This document shows positions 53,978 through 62,389 of a DNA stretch of 64,000 nucleotides, piece by piece. Position 1 is the stretch's first letter, and every line of letters starts with the position of its first letter. The DNA lies in assembly GCA_020524525.2 (NCBI GenBank), contig CP129018.1:2608115-2672114 (forward strand), written 5' to 3'. The notes beneath the pieces are model-generated. The model was given only the letters and a program-made list of their open reading frames with translations, was not told the DNA's origin and did no database searches. The DNA comes from Bacillus tianshenii. Its GTDB lineage: Bacteria; Bacillota; Bacilli; Bacillales; Bacillaceae_N. The translations under genes and the position numbers were made by a program.

Positions 53978-54344
53978 GCTTATGCCCCCTCTCCTGGCGC
54001 AGCGCAATCCACTGACTAGCATAAGCAGAGGTAATCATAACTAAAACCGTACTAAGAAACACAACTAATAATGATAAAGCCCCTTTCCCTTTGAACAGGG
54101 AGAAATAATCCATTATGCCGACAGTTACTGGAATGAAAAGAAGCGGCAAGTGTGATAAAAGAAAACTTGCCCCAGATTCAATCCAATGTAGTTTAATAAT
54201 CTTTGCCTTTAACATTGTAAAGAGTAACAGCATTCCGATAATACTGCCCGGGATAAATAAATTCAATGCCTCTTGAATCCACGTCCCGATAAAATAAAAG
54301 CCAAATAAAAAGGCAATTTGCACAATCATCTTAATCCATTTCAT
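53949..54344 (-). CDS. lrgA: LrgA/CidA-family holin-like protein
   Basis: 131 residues, four hydrophobic helices, holin-like. Family motifs: YFIGTWIQEALNLFIPGSIIGMLLLF and LLFIPVTVGIMDYFSLF. The ATG at 54344 has GAGAGGAAAGG upstream; the frame extends to 54389 without support. Encoded directly before and overlapping lrgB. Confidence 0.88.
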   Translation of the reverse strand: MKWIKMIVQIAFLFGFYFIGTWIQEALNLFIPGSIIGMLLLFTMLKAKIIKLHWIESGASFLLSHLPLLFIPVTVGIMDYFSLFKGKGALSLLVVFLSTVLVMITSAYASQWIALRQERGHKHENIVNHVD

Positions 54345-54427
54345 AACCTTTCCTCTCCCCTTTTCGTACAATTCCCCCCAGCTTTTCAATGCTTGTTTGC
54401 GTTTATTCTGTTTAAACGACGATCTTC

Positions 54428-54970
54428 TTATATTACAAACACATTTATAGCTTCATACTTCGGTGATTGATGAAGGTGTGTTTGATAGAGAACAACTTCG
54501 TCTACATTCCAGAGTCCGCCTATCTCAAGCTCACTCTTTTCCGAGAGGAAGGTGTCATTTGAAACCCATTTTCTTGCGAGGGTAATATGTGGAGTAAACC
54601 CACGTCTATCTAATTGAAAACCTAACTCTCCACATAATGCGGCAATATCTTTTTGGAGGTTGTTAAGTGCCTTAGATTCTTTAACACCTGCCCAAAAAAT
54701 ACGAGGAGAGTCCCCCCGACCAAAGCTACCAACCGAAGATAACTGAAGCTCAAACGGCTGATGGTCTTTCATAAGAGCTGGCATCTTTTCATTAATAAGT
54801 TGAATTTGCTCCTTCGTTGCATCCCCTAAGAAAACAAGTGTAATATGCAAATCCTGCGGATGAACCCACTTTTTAAAATCGAGCCGTTCTTTCCAGTCAT
54901 TCATCTGCAACGCCAATTTGTCTTTCACTTCCTGCGCCAGAGGGACTGCAAGAAAGTAGTGTGTCTTCAA
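54428..54970 (-). CDS. thpR: RNA 2',3'-cyclic phosphodiesterase ThpR (2'-5' RNA ligase family)
   Basis: 180 residues of the 2H phosphoesterase superfamily. Two HxTx motifs are present: LHITLVFLG and PHITLARK. The N-terminus HYFLAVPLAQEVKDKL is typical. It hydrolyses 2',3'-cyclic phosphates at RNA ends. TTG start with GGAGGG at a 9-base spacing. It corresponds to B. subtilis ytlP. Confidence 0.9.
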   Translation of the reverse strand: MKTHYFLAVPLAQEVKDKLALQMNDWKERLDFKKWVHPQDLHITLVFLGDATKEQIQLINEKMPALMKDHQPFELQLSSVGSFGRGDSPRIFWAGVKESKALNNLQKDIAALCGELGFQLDRRGFTPHITLARKWVSNDTFLSEKSELEIGGLWNVDEVVLYQTHLHQSPKYEAINVFVI

Positions 54971-55016
54971 CGTTGTAGCCCTCCTTAATTGTCTAAATTC
55001 ACAAAATAATTTTTCT

Positions 55017-56198
55017 TTATTCTATCATAGTTTGCCTTTTATCTAATCGATATACGACGAGAATCAACAATGCACCAAGAAAAGTAAGGCCAGCAAAGAG
55101 AATATAGAGCGAAAAAACACCTAAATATTGAATAATAAAGCCTGCCGCAAACGAGCAGAACCAATTCCCGAGTCCATTTCCAGCTGCAGAATAAAGCGAA
55201 ACCGCTGTAGCCCTCACTTCATCCGGTGCAATATCTCGTACATACTGAAGGGCTGCTGGTACAAATAAGCCGACTGATATCCCTTGCATAATCGTTGTGC
55301 CATAGACAAGCGCTAGTGGTGGCTCAAAAATATAGATCATCCACCGAAATGCTGAGACAACCGCTGCCAAAAACAATACTGGAAGCATACCCATTCTTGA
55401 AATGATGATGTGAACAAATTTCATAAACGGCGCTTCACTTCCAGCTGCTAACAAAAACGCGACCCCTACCCCTGTTAATGTCGCACCACTTTCCTCAAGA
55501 AAAAGGCCAAAATAAAAGTTATTAGCTAACACAGGGCCAAATACGCAAAATGTCGCTGCAACAACTAATAAAAACCTCGGCATACGAATTAATGTCTTAC
55601 TTCCTTCTTTCATATCAACCCGCATCTGCTGACTTTCTTCAGGCAAACGAAATGAAAGAGCAGAAACAAACACTAAGATGCCAGCAAATAAATAGAAGAT
55701 TACGAGAATGCTTGTTTGATCAGACAACCATCCTGCTACTAGAACAGCTGCAGAGAAGCCAAGCGCCCCATATAAGCGAATTGAACCGTAATTTTCACCA
55801 GTGCGCTGAACATAACTTAATGAAATACTATCTGAAACAGGTACAATGGCACTTTGGAAAAAGGCTGTCACAATTGCAGCCACAATTAGCAATGCATATG
55901 TGTCAACAACCAAGTAAAGCAATGCCGCAAGACCTGTTAAACAAAGGGCAATCGTTAATACTTGTCTAGGTCGTTGTGTTGCATCACATATAAGCCCCCA
56001 TACAGGCTGGATAAAAATCATCACCACTGGACTTAGTGAAATGATAAAACCAATTTGTGTTCCAGATAGTCCTGCTTCATTTCGCAAAAAAACAGATAAT
56101 AATGGGAACAACGCACCAAATGCAAAGAACATAAAGAAATAAATCGTACGAAACTGGATGCCTGTTTTATCTAATTTTCCTAACGCTACACTTTGCAC
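55017..56198 (-). CDS. MFS transporter (MFS_1-like / nucleoside-H+ symporter type)
   Basis: 393 residues with 12 predicted helices. The first helices (YFFMFFAFGALFPLLSVFLRNEAGLSGTQIGFIISLSPVVMIFIQPVWGLICDATQRPRQ) resemble the MFS_1_like/PPP branch, which includes phenylpropionate and nucleoside carriers. Substrate unknown. GTG start with AAAGGAG. It lies 46 bp upstream of thpR on the same strand and follows pepV. Confidence 0.85.
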   Translation of the reverse strand: MQSVALGKLDKTGIQFRTIYFFMFFAFGALFPLLSVFLRNEAGLSGTQIGFIISLSPVVMIFIQPVWGLICDATQRPRQVLTIALCLTGLAALLYLVVDTYALLIVAAIVTAFFQSAIVPVSDSISLSYVQRTGENYGSIRLYGALGFSAAVLVAGWLSDQTSILVIFYLFAGILVFVSALSFRLPEESQQMRVDMKEGSKTLIRMPRFLLVVAATFCVFGPVLANNFYFGLFLEESGATLTGVGVAFLLAAGSEAPFMKFVHIIISRMGMLPVLFLAAVVSAFRWMIYIFEPPLALVYGTTIMQGISVGLFVPAALQYVRDIAPDEVRATAVSLYSAAGNGLGNWFCSFAAGFIIQYLGVFSLYILFAGLTFLGALLILVVYRLDKRQTMIE

Positions 56199-56221
56199 CT
56201 TATGCAGCTCCTTTCCAGCAA

Positions 56222-56256
56222 AGAGAATACCGCTCCCAAGACTGAGAGCGGTCTCT
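56222..56256 (-). terminator. Probable terminator of pepV
   Basis: GC-rich stem ACCGCTC/GAGCGGT, extended by AGAG/CTCT pairing. The minus-strand tail is only partly T-rich. Confidence 0.55.
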
Positions 56257-56261
56257 GTTTC

Positions 56262-57668
56262 TTATTCGGTTGCCAATTCATAAATTGCCTGCGCATAAAT
56301 TGCCGTAGCTTTCAATAAATCCTCTACCCACATATATTCATCTTTCTGATGGGCAACTTCTTCCCTGCCTGGGAATAGCGGACCAAACGCCACACCATTT
56401 TCAAGCACTCGCGCATACGTCCCGCCGCCAATCGAAATCAGTTCAGCCTTATCACCTGTCTGCTCTTCGTACACACGCTGTAATGTTTTTAACCACTCTG
56501 TATCTTTTGGAACATGATGTGGTGTTGAGTTGTCAACAATATTCATCTTCATATTATGCTTACCTGCAATAGCCTCCAACGTTTCTTTTGTTGTTTCAAA
56601 CTGATGCTTAACTGGATAACGAATATTAAGACCTACCTTACCGCCTTCTTCAGCGCGATAATGCTGCAAACCTACATTTACAGTTAATTCACCTGACACA
56701 TCATCCTCAGCTTGAATACCTAGCTTTTCACCTTTCCCATCGTCAACAAGGTAATGATCTAAGAAATCAACAAAGCCTTCTCCTTGCTTGTCTAACTTAA
56801 GCCCCTTCAAAAACTTTGCAGAATAAAGGCCTGCATTCTTTCCACTTGTCGGCACACTACCATGCGCAGATACCCCTTCTATTTGAAGGAAAAGCTTATG
56901 GCCTTCTACTGTCGCTTTCCCATTTACAGGCTGCTCTTGCAAGAAAGCTTCAAACTTCTCCTTTACTTCCTCAGGATTTTCCAAATGCAAAATAACTTGT
57001 GCGTCATCTGGAACCATATTAAAGCGACGGCCTGATTCAAAGGAAATGAGGTGATTATTGCTATTTTCCAATGCGTCACCTTTCGTTATCAACTCGATAT
57101 CTGCAATTCCCTTTTCAGCAAAAATAATTGGAAAATCAGCATCTGGTGCAAAACCAAAGGCAGGCATTTCTTCATGCTTGAAATAATGGTCCATACAACG
57201 CCAATCACTTTCTTCATCCGTACCTAAGATCATTCGTACCCGTTTCTTTAATGGAACATTCATTTCTTTCACAAGCTTCATTGCAAAATAAGCTGCCATT
57301 GTCGGTCCCTTATCATCAATTGCTCCGCGGGCATAAATTTTTCCATCTCGAATATCAGCTGAAAATGGGTCGGTTGTCCAGCCATCTCCCTCTGGCACAA
57401 CATCAACATGACATAAGATACCAAGTAAATCAGGGCCATCCCCAAATTCCAGGTGACCAGCATAGCCATCTAAGTTCTTTGCAGTAAAGCCGTCTTGTTC
57501 TCCCTTTTGAAGCATAAATTCTAGAGCTTCTTTTATTCCTGGGCCAAATGGTGCTCCTTCACTTGCTTTTTCTTCATCAAGCACACTTTTTATTTGTAAA
57601 AAAGCTTGGGTTTCTTTTAAAATTTCTTCTTTTCGGTTTAACACTTCTTCCATCCAATTAAATGTCAT
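56262..57668 (-). CDS. pepV: Dipeptidase PepV (M20 family)
   Basis: 468-residue di-zinc metallopeptidase that cleaves dipeptides in the cytoplasm. Metal and catalytic motifs: GILCHVDVVPEGDGW (His and catalytic Asp), YARGAIDDKGP (bridging Asp), GTDEESDWRC (catalytic Glu and metal Glu), FAPDADFP (Asp) and a His in the C-terminal FPGREEVAHQKDE. The lid domain contains EGVSAHGSVPTSGKNAG. GAGGTGA precedes the ATG. In B. subtilis the equivalent is ytjP. Confidence 0.93.
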   Translation of the reverse strand: MTFNWMEEVLNRKEEILKETQAFLQIKSVLDEEKASEGAPFGPGIKEALEFMLQKGEQDGFTAKNLDGYAGHLEFGDGPDLLGILCHVDVVPEGDGWTTDPFSADIRDGKIYARGAIDDKGPTMAAYFAMKLVKEMNVPLKKRVRMILGTDEESDWRCMDHYFKHEEMPAFGFAPDADFPIIFAEKGIADIELITKGDALENSNNHLISFESGRRFNMVPDDAQVILHLENPEEVKEKFEAFLQEQPVNGKATVEGHKLFLQIEGVSAHGSVPTSGKNAGLYSAKFLKGLKLDKQGEGFVDFLDHYLVDDGKGEKLGIQAEDDVSGELTVNVGLQHYRAEEGGKVGLNIRYPVKHQFETTKETLEAIAGKHNMKMNIVDNSTPHHVPKDTEWLKTLQRVYEEQTGDKAELISIGGGTYARVLENGVAFGPLFPGREEVAHQKDEYMWVEDLLKATAIYAQAIYELATE

Positions 57669-57688
57669 CTGTTTGTCACCTCGTTGTA

Positions 57689-58699
57689 TTATTGTTGCTG
57701 TAGCTTTTGATATGTTTCTTTATCACAAATAACAAACAACTTTGAATCTGAAGAAATCGCTTCATCAAGTCTGCGATTAATATTTAAACGACTGCCATCT
57801 GCAATAAGTGTCGCTCCCTCGCGCAATAGCTCCTCAAACGCGTCGCGATATGTATGCCAGCTTGACCGAACAGGAATTTCATAGAGATCATCCCCATGCG
57901 CATGGCTCATTAGCTGTGAGTATACAGACGTTACACCGTGCATAAAGGCTGAACGCACAGCAAGACGAGAAATCATTTCATGACTAAGAACGAACTCATC
58001 AACATGAACGTAATTGAAGTTCTTAATATGCTCTTCATCCATTACTTCAACTGTAGTATGTACACCTGAGGCAAAATTTTCAATTGTGGATGCAACTAAC
58101 AATGATTTTCCGTCTGCTAATTCGGTATCTTGAATGGTATCATCAGCAAAGACTAATACAGCACAAGCTTCTTTCACATTTGCAGCTTGCATCGTTTGTT
58201 TTTTAGATGCATTCCCTTGAATATAATGCGTTCGCTCATTGAGCAAGGGTGCTTTTTCTAATTGATCAATAATTACTATTTCTGCTTGGGAAGATTCGAT
58301 GATTTCTTCAACTGCAAACTTTGCTTTCTTCGACCAACCGATAATTACAATATGATCTTTTCCTTTGTAATCCATCTTGCCCTCCTCACGCTTCTTGCGG
58401 ATATCTGCAAACCAATCAACAATTTTTCCAATTAAAACACCAATTAATCCAATACCAATCATATACAAGAAGACTGCATAAATTCTCCCGGGTACAGTTG
58501 CAGGTGAATAATCACCATAACCAACAGTGGTTACAGTCGTCATGACCCACCAGAAGCCTTCAAATAATGTTGGAAATGTTTCCGGTTCAAGCAAATGTAT
58601 GACAATCGTACTAAACAAAATGAGTGCTGTGCTTGACCAAAACAAAACCCAATTATTAATATCAACTAACTTTAGAAAAATAGTGCGAAAAAAGTGCAA
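57689..58699 (-). CDS. Two-helix potassium channel with cytoplasmic RCK (TrkA-N) domain
   Basis: 336 residues. Two membrane helices (about 13-36 and 68-90) flank a pore loop with the perfect selectivity filter TVGYGD at residues 58-63. A TrkA-N/RCK domain follows (about 115-235; HIVIIGWSKKAKFAVEEI is the Rossmann start). It should bind a nucleotide or cation and gate the channel, as in MthK or YugO-type channels. A C-terminal region of about 90 residues resembles TrkA-C. The TTG at 58699 is 7 bases from GGAGG; the TTG at 58705 is too close to it. Confidence 0.9.
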   Translation of the reverse strand: MHFFRTIFLKLVDINNWVLFWSSTALILFSTIVIHLLEPETFPTLFEGFWWVMTTVTTVGYGDYSPATVPGRIYAVFLYMIGIGLIGVLIGKIVDWFADIRKKREEGKMDYKGKDHIVIIGWSKKAKFAVEEIIESSQAEIVIIDQLEKAPLLNERTHYIQGNASKKQTMQAANVKEACAVLVFADDTIQDTELADGKSLLVASTIENFASGVHTTVEVMDEEHIKNFNYVHVDEFVLSHEMISRLAVRSAFMHGVTSVYSQLMSHAHGDDLYEIPVRSSWHTYRDAFEELLREGATLIADGSRLNINRRLDEAISSDSKLFVICDKETYQKLQQQ

Positions 58700-59216
58700 G
58701 CGCAACCCTCCTCATATATTTCCTTGATTATCCACTATAAGGATAGCATGCTCAAAGATAGGAAGAAAGAAAAACGGAATAGCTCCTTTTCATAATGTGA
58801 CACTAATTTCAATCTCATGCGAAAAAGTGAAAAAAATCAATGACTTTGCAGGATTTTTTCTAATTATAGAGAAATAGTCATAACATTCTGTGATTTGGAC
58901 ATAAAAATATACTAGATGAAGCTTAAACCTGTTCTTAGATCATGGCACACAAAATCACTAAAGTTTTCATAATATAATGAAAGGAATGAGGAGAAGATTC
59001 CTTTAATAATGTAAAGGTCTGTATAATAGTGTTAATATTATGTAAATCGTTTTTTATCGCTGGATCTCCTACCACCATTTAAGGTAAAATAGAATTGTCA
59101 AATAATTTTTATACTAAAATTATATAAGTAATCGCAGTGATGTCCAGCTAGGTCTTTGGTTCAAATCGATGTCCAAATGAGAAATCATTTAGGACAAGTG
59201 ACTAAGGAGTGGTTTT
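58700..59216. other. 517-bp divergent region between the potassium-channel gene and ytzE
   Basis: No supported ORF. It is very AT-rich. Seen on the plus strand: two TATAAT-like -10 elements (58973-58978 and near 59024), an 8-bp inverted repeat AAAGGAAT/ATTCCTTT (58980-58987 with 58997-59004) enclosing GAGGAG, and a hairpin just before ytzE. The ytzE transcript may have a long leader. I could not match it to any known riboswitch, including the c-di-AMP type that often precedes potassium genes. Confidence 0.4.
59171..59195 (+). promoter_or_regulatory. Hairpin directly upstream of the ytzE ribosome binding site
   Basis: GTCCAAATGA (59171-59180) pairs with TCATTTAGGAC (59185-59195) with one bulged A and a GAAA tetraloop. 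It ends 9 bases before AAGGAG. Confidence 0.5.
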
Positions 59217-59438
59217 TTGAGTCCTGCAACTTCTCGTATGCTAAACCGTGTGAAATCCGTGTACCTGTTTATTAATGAACGTGGAATGGTCTCAACACAA
59301 GAGCTTGTTGAGGAGTTTGGAACGACTTCAAGAACGATACAGAGAGACTTGAATGTGTTAGAGTATAACAATCTTGTTCACAGTCCTAGCCGTGGACGTT
59401 GGACCACTACAAGAAAAAGAGTAAAAGTAACATCATAA
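59217..59438 (+). CDS. ytzE: YtzE: DeoR-type HTH protein
   Basis: 73 residues consisting only of a DeoR-family winged helix-turn-helix: RVKSVYLFINERGMVSTQELVEEFGTTSRTIQRDLNVLEYNNLVHSPSRGRW. There is no sugar-binding effector domain, which is normal for YtzE. It is probably a small DNA-binding regulator, target unknown. TTG start with AAGGAG at 7 bases. A perfect-stem terminator follows. Confidence 0.88.
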   Translation: MSPATSRMLNRVKSVYLFINERGMVSTQELVEEFGTTSRTIQRDLNVLEYNNLVHSPSRGRWTTTRKRVKVTS

Positions 59439-59461
59439 AAAAATAAACGCAATATAGATTC

Positions 59462-59496
59462 AATCCGCGGATAACAGCATCCGCGGATTTTTTTGA
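59462..59496 (+). terminator. Terminator of ytzE
   Basis: An 11-bp perfect GC-rich stem (59462-59472 with 59479-59489), followed by seven T residues. It may also slow transcription of the convergent gene. Confidence 0.88.
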
Positions 59497-59498
59497 TG

Positions 59499-60218
59499 TT
59501 AACCTTGGATATCATTCAATAAAACTTCAAGCTCTTCTTCTGTCAGCTCTCGGTATTCTCCAAGGCTTAACGTTTCATCTAACGGAAGTGAGCCCATTTT
59601 TATTCTCATAAGAAATGTAACTCGCTTATCCACCGCTTCAAACATTCGTTTAACTTGATGAAACTTTCCTTCTGTAATCATAACTTCAATTTCCGACTGT
59701 TCACCACTTTTTAAAATCGTTAACTCTGCAGGCTTAGTGACATAGCCGTCATCAAGTGTTACCCCTTGTTGAAACTTTTCGACATCCTTTTCTGTTACTT
59801 CACCATCTATTTTAGCGTAATACACTTTTTGGACGTGCTTTTTCGGTGATAACAGCTGGTGGGCAAGCTTTCCGTCATTTGTTAGCAGCAAAAGCCCAAC
59901 TGTATCTTTATCAAGACGCCCTACTGGAAAAGGTTCAAAGATTAAATCTTCCATCTCCAATAAATCTACGACTGTCTCTTGAGCATTGTCCTCTGTTGCG
60001 GAAATAACGCCTTGTGGTTTGTTCATCATTAAATAAATATATTCACGGTATTCAACTTCCTCACCGTGCACGGTAATGAGACATTTTTCGGGATCAACTT
60101 GTGCCTTCGCATCTTTTACAACATCACCATCTACTTTGACGGTCCCTCCTTTTAAGAGTTTCTTTACTTCTTTCCGACTACCAAATCCCATATTTGAAAG
60201 AACCTTATCAATACGCAT
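59499..60218 (-). CDS. RsuA-family 16S rRNA pseudouridine synthase
   Basis: 239 residues. An N-terminal S4 RNA-binding domain (MRIDKVLSNMGFGSRKEVKKLLKGGTVKVDG) is followed by the pseudouridine synthase domain. Catalytic Asp is in PVGRLDKDTVGLLLLTND. The typical NKPQGVISATED and EGKFHQVKRMF segments are present. It modifies a uridine of rRNA, probably U516-equivalent in 16S. GGAGG precedes the ATG. Confidence 0.92.
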   Translation of the reverse strand: MRIDKVLSNMGFGSRKEVKKLLKGGTVKVDGDVVKDAKAQVDPEKCLITVHGEEVEYREYIYLMMNKPQGVISATEDNAQETVVDLLEMEDLIFEPFPVGRLDKDTVGLLLLTNDGKLAHQLLSPKKHVQKVYYAKIDGEVTEKDVEKFQQGVTLDDGYVTKPAELTILKSGEQSEIEVMITEGKFHQVKRMFEAVDKRVTFLMRIKMGSLPLDETLSLGEYRELTEEELEVLLNDIQG

Positions 60219-60262
60219 CTCTTTACCTCCACTTTATTGGAAATTTAGGCCATTTTATCATT

Positions 60263-60289
60263 ACAAATTTTATCTTATCGCATAGCCTA
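60263..60289 (+). promoter_or_regulatory. Candidate SigK promoter of the small coiled-coil gene
   Basis: AC at 60263-60264, a 16-base spacer and CATAGCCTA at 60281-60289 fit the mother-cell SigK pattern AC-N16/17-CATA-N3-TA. It lies about 40 bp upstream of the ATG at 60329. Confidence 0.45.
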
Positions 60290-60328
60290 CAAATAGGCAC
60301 AACCATTAGAAATGGAGTGAAAGCAAAC

Positions 60329-60523
60329 ATGTATGTTCGACAACAACCATTTCAGCCCTATTCCCCTTATCCAGACTTTTCTAATGGCGGATATTTAAGT
60401 CGGCGGCTTGCTCAACTTGAACGAAGAGTTGAACGAAATACAAGCCGTATAAACCGCCTTAATAACCGCTTTGACCAAATAAACCGTCGACTTGACCGAA
60501 TAGAACGTCAACTTGGATTATAA
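60329..60523 (+). CDS. Small Arg-rich coiled-coil protein, possibly spore-coat related
   Basis: 64 residues. The N-terminus is rich in Tyr, Pro, Gln and Phe (MYVRQQPFQPYSPYPDF). The remainder is an almost perfect heptad array of Arg, Leu, Ile and Asn (RRLAQLERRVERNTSRINRL and onward), a coiled coil. Composition resembles small spore coat or crust proteins. A GGAGTGA Shine-Dalgarno and a SigK-like promoter support a late-sporulation gene, but this is inference. No named family recognised. Confidence 0.65.
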   Translation: MYVRQQPFQPYSPYPDFSNGGYLSRRLAQLERRVERNTSRINRLNNRFDQINRRLDRIERQLGL

Positions 60524-60529
60524 ATTGAA

Positions 60530-60560
60530 AAAACAGCCCCGGGCATTAATGTGCCGGGGC
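60530..60560 (-). terminator. Terminator of ytgP
   Basis: GC-rich stem GCCCCGG/CCGGGGC (60536-60542 with 60554-60560), followed on the minus strand by TTTTTT. Confidence 0.85.
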
Positions 60561-60567
60561 CAGTTCG

Positions 60568-62190
60568 TTACTGCTCTTCTGATTTTCTTTTTAAAAAGGC
60601 AAACCGTTGTCCAAGTAGCTTTCCTGCAAGATTAGAACGGAAGCTCAATCCTCCATAAGCAGCTGCTCCTGCTAGTATAGCTATGATTAAGACAATAGCT
60701 GATTGCATTCTTCCGTCTTCTGGCTGAATCCCCATTGAAAGAAGCCACTGCGTAATACCTGCTACAATTACCATTATTAACGTCAATGCTGAAATAAGCA
60801 ATGTTCTACGGGCAAATAACTTATACTGAATGCCTGTATATTTTGCGATAACCCAGAAGTTAAATGCAACTGCAAATAAGTAGCCAATTGCGGTTGCACT
60901 AATTGCGCCATACACTTCAAATAATTTAATAAGTGGTATATTTAAGATTAGTTTTAGCAATAACCCACCAATTAAACTAATGACTGCAAATCGTTGTTGA
61001 TTAATACCCTGCATAATTGCGGTTGTCACCATAAATAACGCAAATAGAAGGGAAATCGGCGCATAGAAACGGAGCACTTCTCCACCAAGATCCATGTTTT
61101 CTACGCCATAGAGCGTTCCATAAGCAGTGTAAGCAACAACTGACAGACCAAATGCAGCAGGCATCACTAAGAACATAATAATCTGCAGTGCTTGTGAAAT
61201 TTGCTGCTTCACACGGTCAAAATTTTGTTCCGTATAAGAAGATGTAATTGTCGGAATAAGCGTTAACGCCATTGCTGTTGACAAGGAAATTGGAATTAAA
61301 ATGACTTTATGAAGCCACATCGTGTAAAGAGCAAGTAAATTTCCAGCCTCCGCACCCTTTCCAATTGAAGCCATTGCTTGCTTAAACGTAAATAAATCAA
61401 TATTTTGATAAAGCGGATTGGCGATACCAACGAATACAAATGGTCCAGCATACAACAATAATTCTTTATACATCTGCTTGTATGATAGATCGGAGCTATA
61501 TGTATTTTCCGTTAACAGTGTATCTAAATGATTTTTTCGTTTAAACCAATACCAAATTAAGATACCAAGACCGCCTAACGCCCCAAGAAAGGCTGCGAAA
61601 ACAGCAAAACCAACGGCTTCTGTTACGGTTCCATCAAGCCACTTTAAAATGACATACGCTCCGCCAAGTAAGAAGGCAATCCGGACAATCTGTTCAACAA
61701 CTTGAGAGACAGCTGTCGGTCCCATCGAATCATGTCCTTGGAAGAACCCACGAATAAGACTCATGGCTGGAACAATAATAAGTGCCAAACTAACCATCCG
61801 CATGACATAGACAATGTCACTTGCACTGTATATGCTTTCTTCATTTTGCGCAATAGACGCCAAAAAAGGCGCTGCCACATATAGAAACAGAAAGCAAAGT
61901 AGACCTGTTGCACTCATTAAAAGAAGGCCTGAGCGAAACAACCGTCTACCTGTTTCATAGTCTCCAAGCGCATTATATTTCGCTACAAACTTCGAGACTG
62001 CAAGTGGTACCCCTAGAGTCGAGATACTTAGCAAAATAGTATATGGATTGTAAGCATACATAAATAATTCCCCGCCGCTTAATCCAACAAGTGCTTCAAA
62101 AGGGAATGTATAAATAAGACCTAAGAATTTCGACAAAAAGGTTGCAGCAGTTAAAATTAGCGTTCCTCGTAGTATCTGCTGGTTCGACAT
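60568..62190 (-). CDS. ytgP: YtgP: MurJ-like lipid II flippase (MVF/polysaccharide biosynthesis family)
   Basis: 540 residues with about 14 membrane helices. It begins with the MOP-superfamily stretch LRGTLILTAATFLSKFLGLIYTFPFEALVG. In B. subtilis YtgP is the MurJ-type flippase that moves lipid II to the outer membrane face; its loss is tolerated because of Amj. Conserved segments include SLIRGFFQGHDSMGPTAVSQVVEQIVRI and STAMALTLIPTI. AGGAGGA precedes the ATG. A perfect 18-bp palindrome lies 20 bp upstream. Confidence 0.92.
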   Translation of the reverse strand: MSNQQILRGTLILTAATFLSKFLGLIYTFPFEALVGLSGGELFMYAYNPYTILLSISTLGVPLAVSKFVAKYNALGDYETGRRLFRSGLLLMSATGLLCFLFLYVAAPFLASIAQNEESIYSASDIVYVMRMVSLALIIVPAMSLIRGFFQGHDSMGPTAVSQVVEQIVRIAFLLGGAYVILKWLDGTVTEAVGFAVFAAFLGALGGLGILIWYWFKRKNHLDTLLTENTYSSDLSYKQMYKELLLYAGPFVFVGIANPLYQNIDLFTFKQAMASIGKGAEAGNLLALYTMWLHKVILIPISLSTAMALTLIPTITSSYTEQNFDRVKQQISQALQIIMFLVMPAAFGLSVVAYTAYGTLYGVENMDLGGEVLRFYAPISLLFALFMVTTAIMQGINQQRFAVISLIGGLLLKLILNIPLIKLFEVYGAISATAIGYLFAVAFNFWVIAKYTGIQYKLFARRTLLISALTLIMVIVAGITQWLLSMGIQPEDGRMQSAIVLIIAILAGAAAYGGLSFRSNLAGKLLGQRFAFLKRKSEEQ

Positions 62191-62209
62191 AACTTTCCTC
62201 CTACCACCG

Positions 62210-62227
62210 CTAAAGAGTACTCTTTAG
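62210..62227. promoter_or_regulatory. Perfect 18-bp palindrome in the ytgP leader
   Basis: CTAAAGAGTACTCTTTAG, fully self-complementary, about 20 bp upstream of the ytgP start and 9-10 bp before its Shine-Dalgarno. No T-run follows, so it is more likely an operator or a leader hairpin than a terminator. Confidence 0.6.
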
Positions 62228-62389
62228 TGAGGCCTTTGGATATTTTATTTGTGAGCATAACTTTGATTTTATCATAGATCGACCTTTGCATCAGCAACAT
62301 GTTATTCCATTTGACTTATGCTTGATCATTGGTAAGAAAAATGGCTACTATTAGATGACTGGAACTTTTTTTAGAAAGCAGGTGTCACC

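Noticed and set aside
55550-55969. 139-aa plus-strand ORF
   Set aside because: Antisense of the MFS transporter; Gln/Leu-rich translation with no start signal.
58700-58950. c-di-AMP (ydaO-type) riboswitch before the potassium-channel gene
   Set aside because: None of the conserved core segments could be recognised on the minus strand.
58989-59013. GAGGAG followed by ATG-TAA (start-stop) upstream of ytzE
   Set aside because: Spacing is about 17 bases and the motif can arise by chance in AT-rich DNA; kept only as part of the region description.
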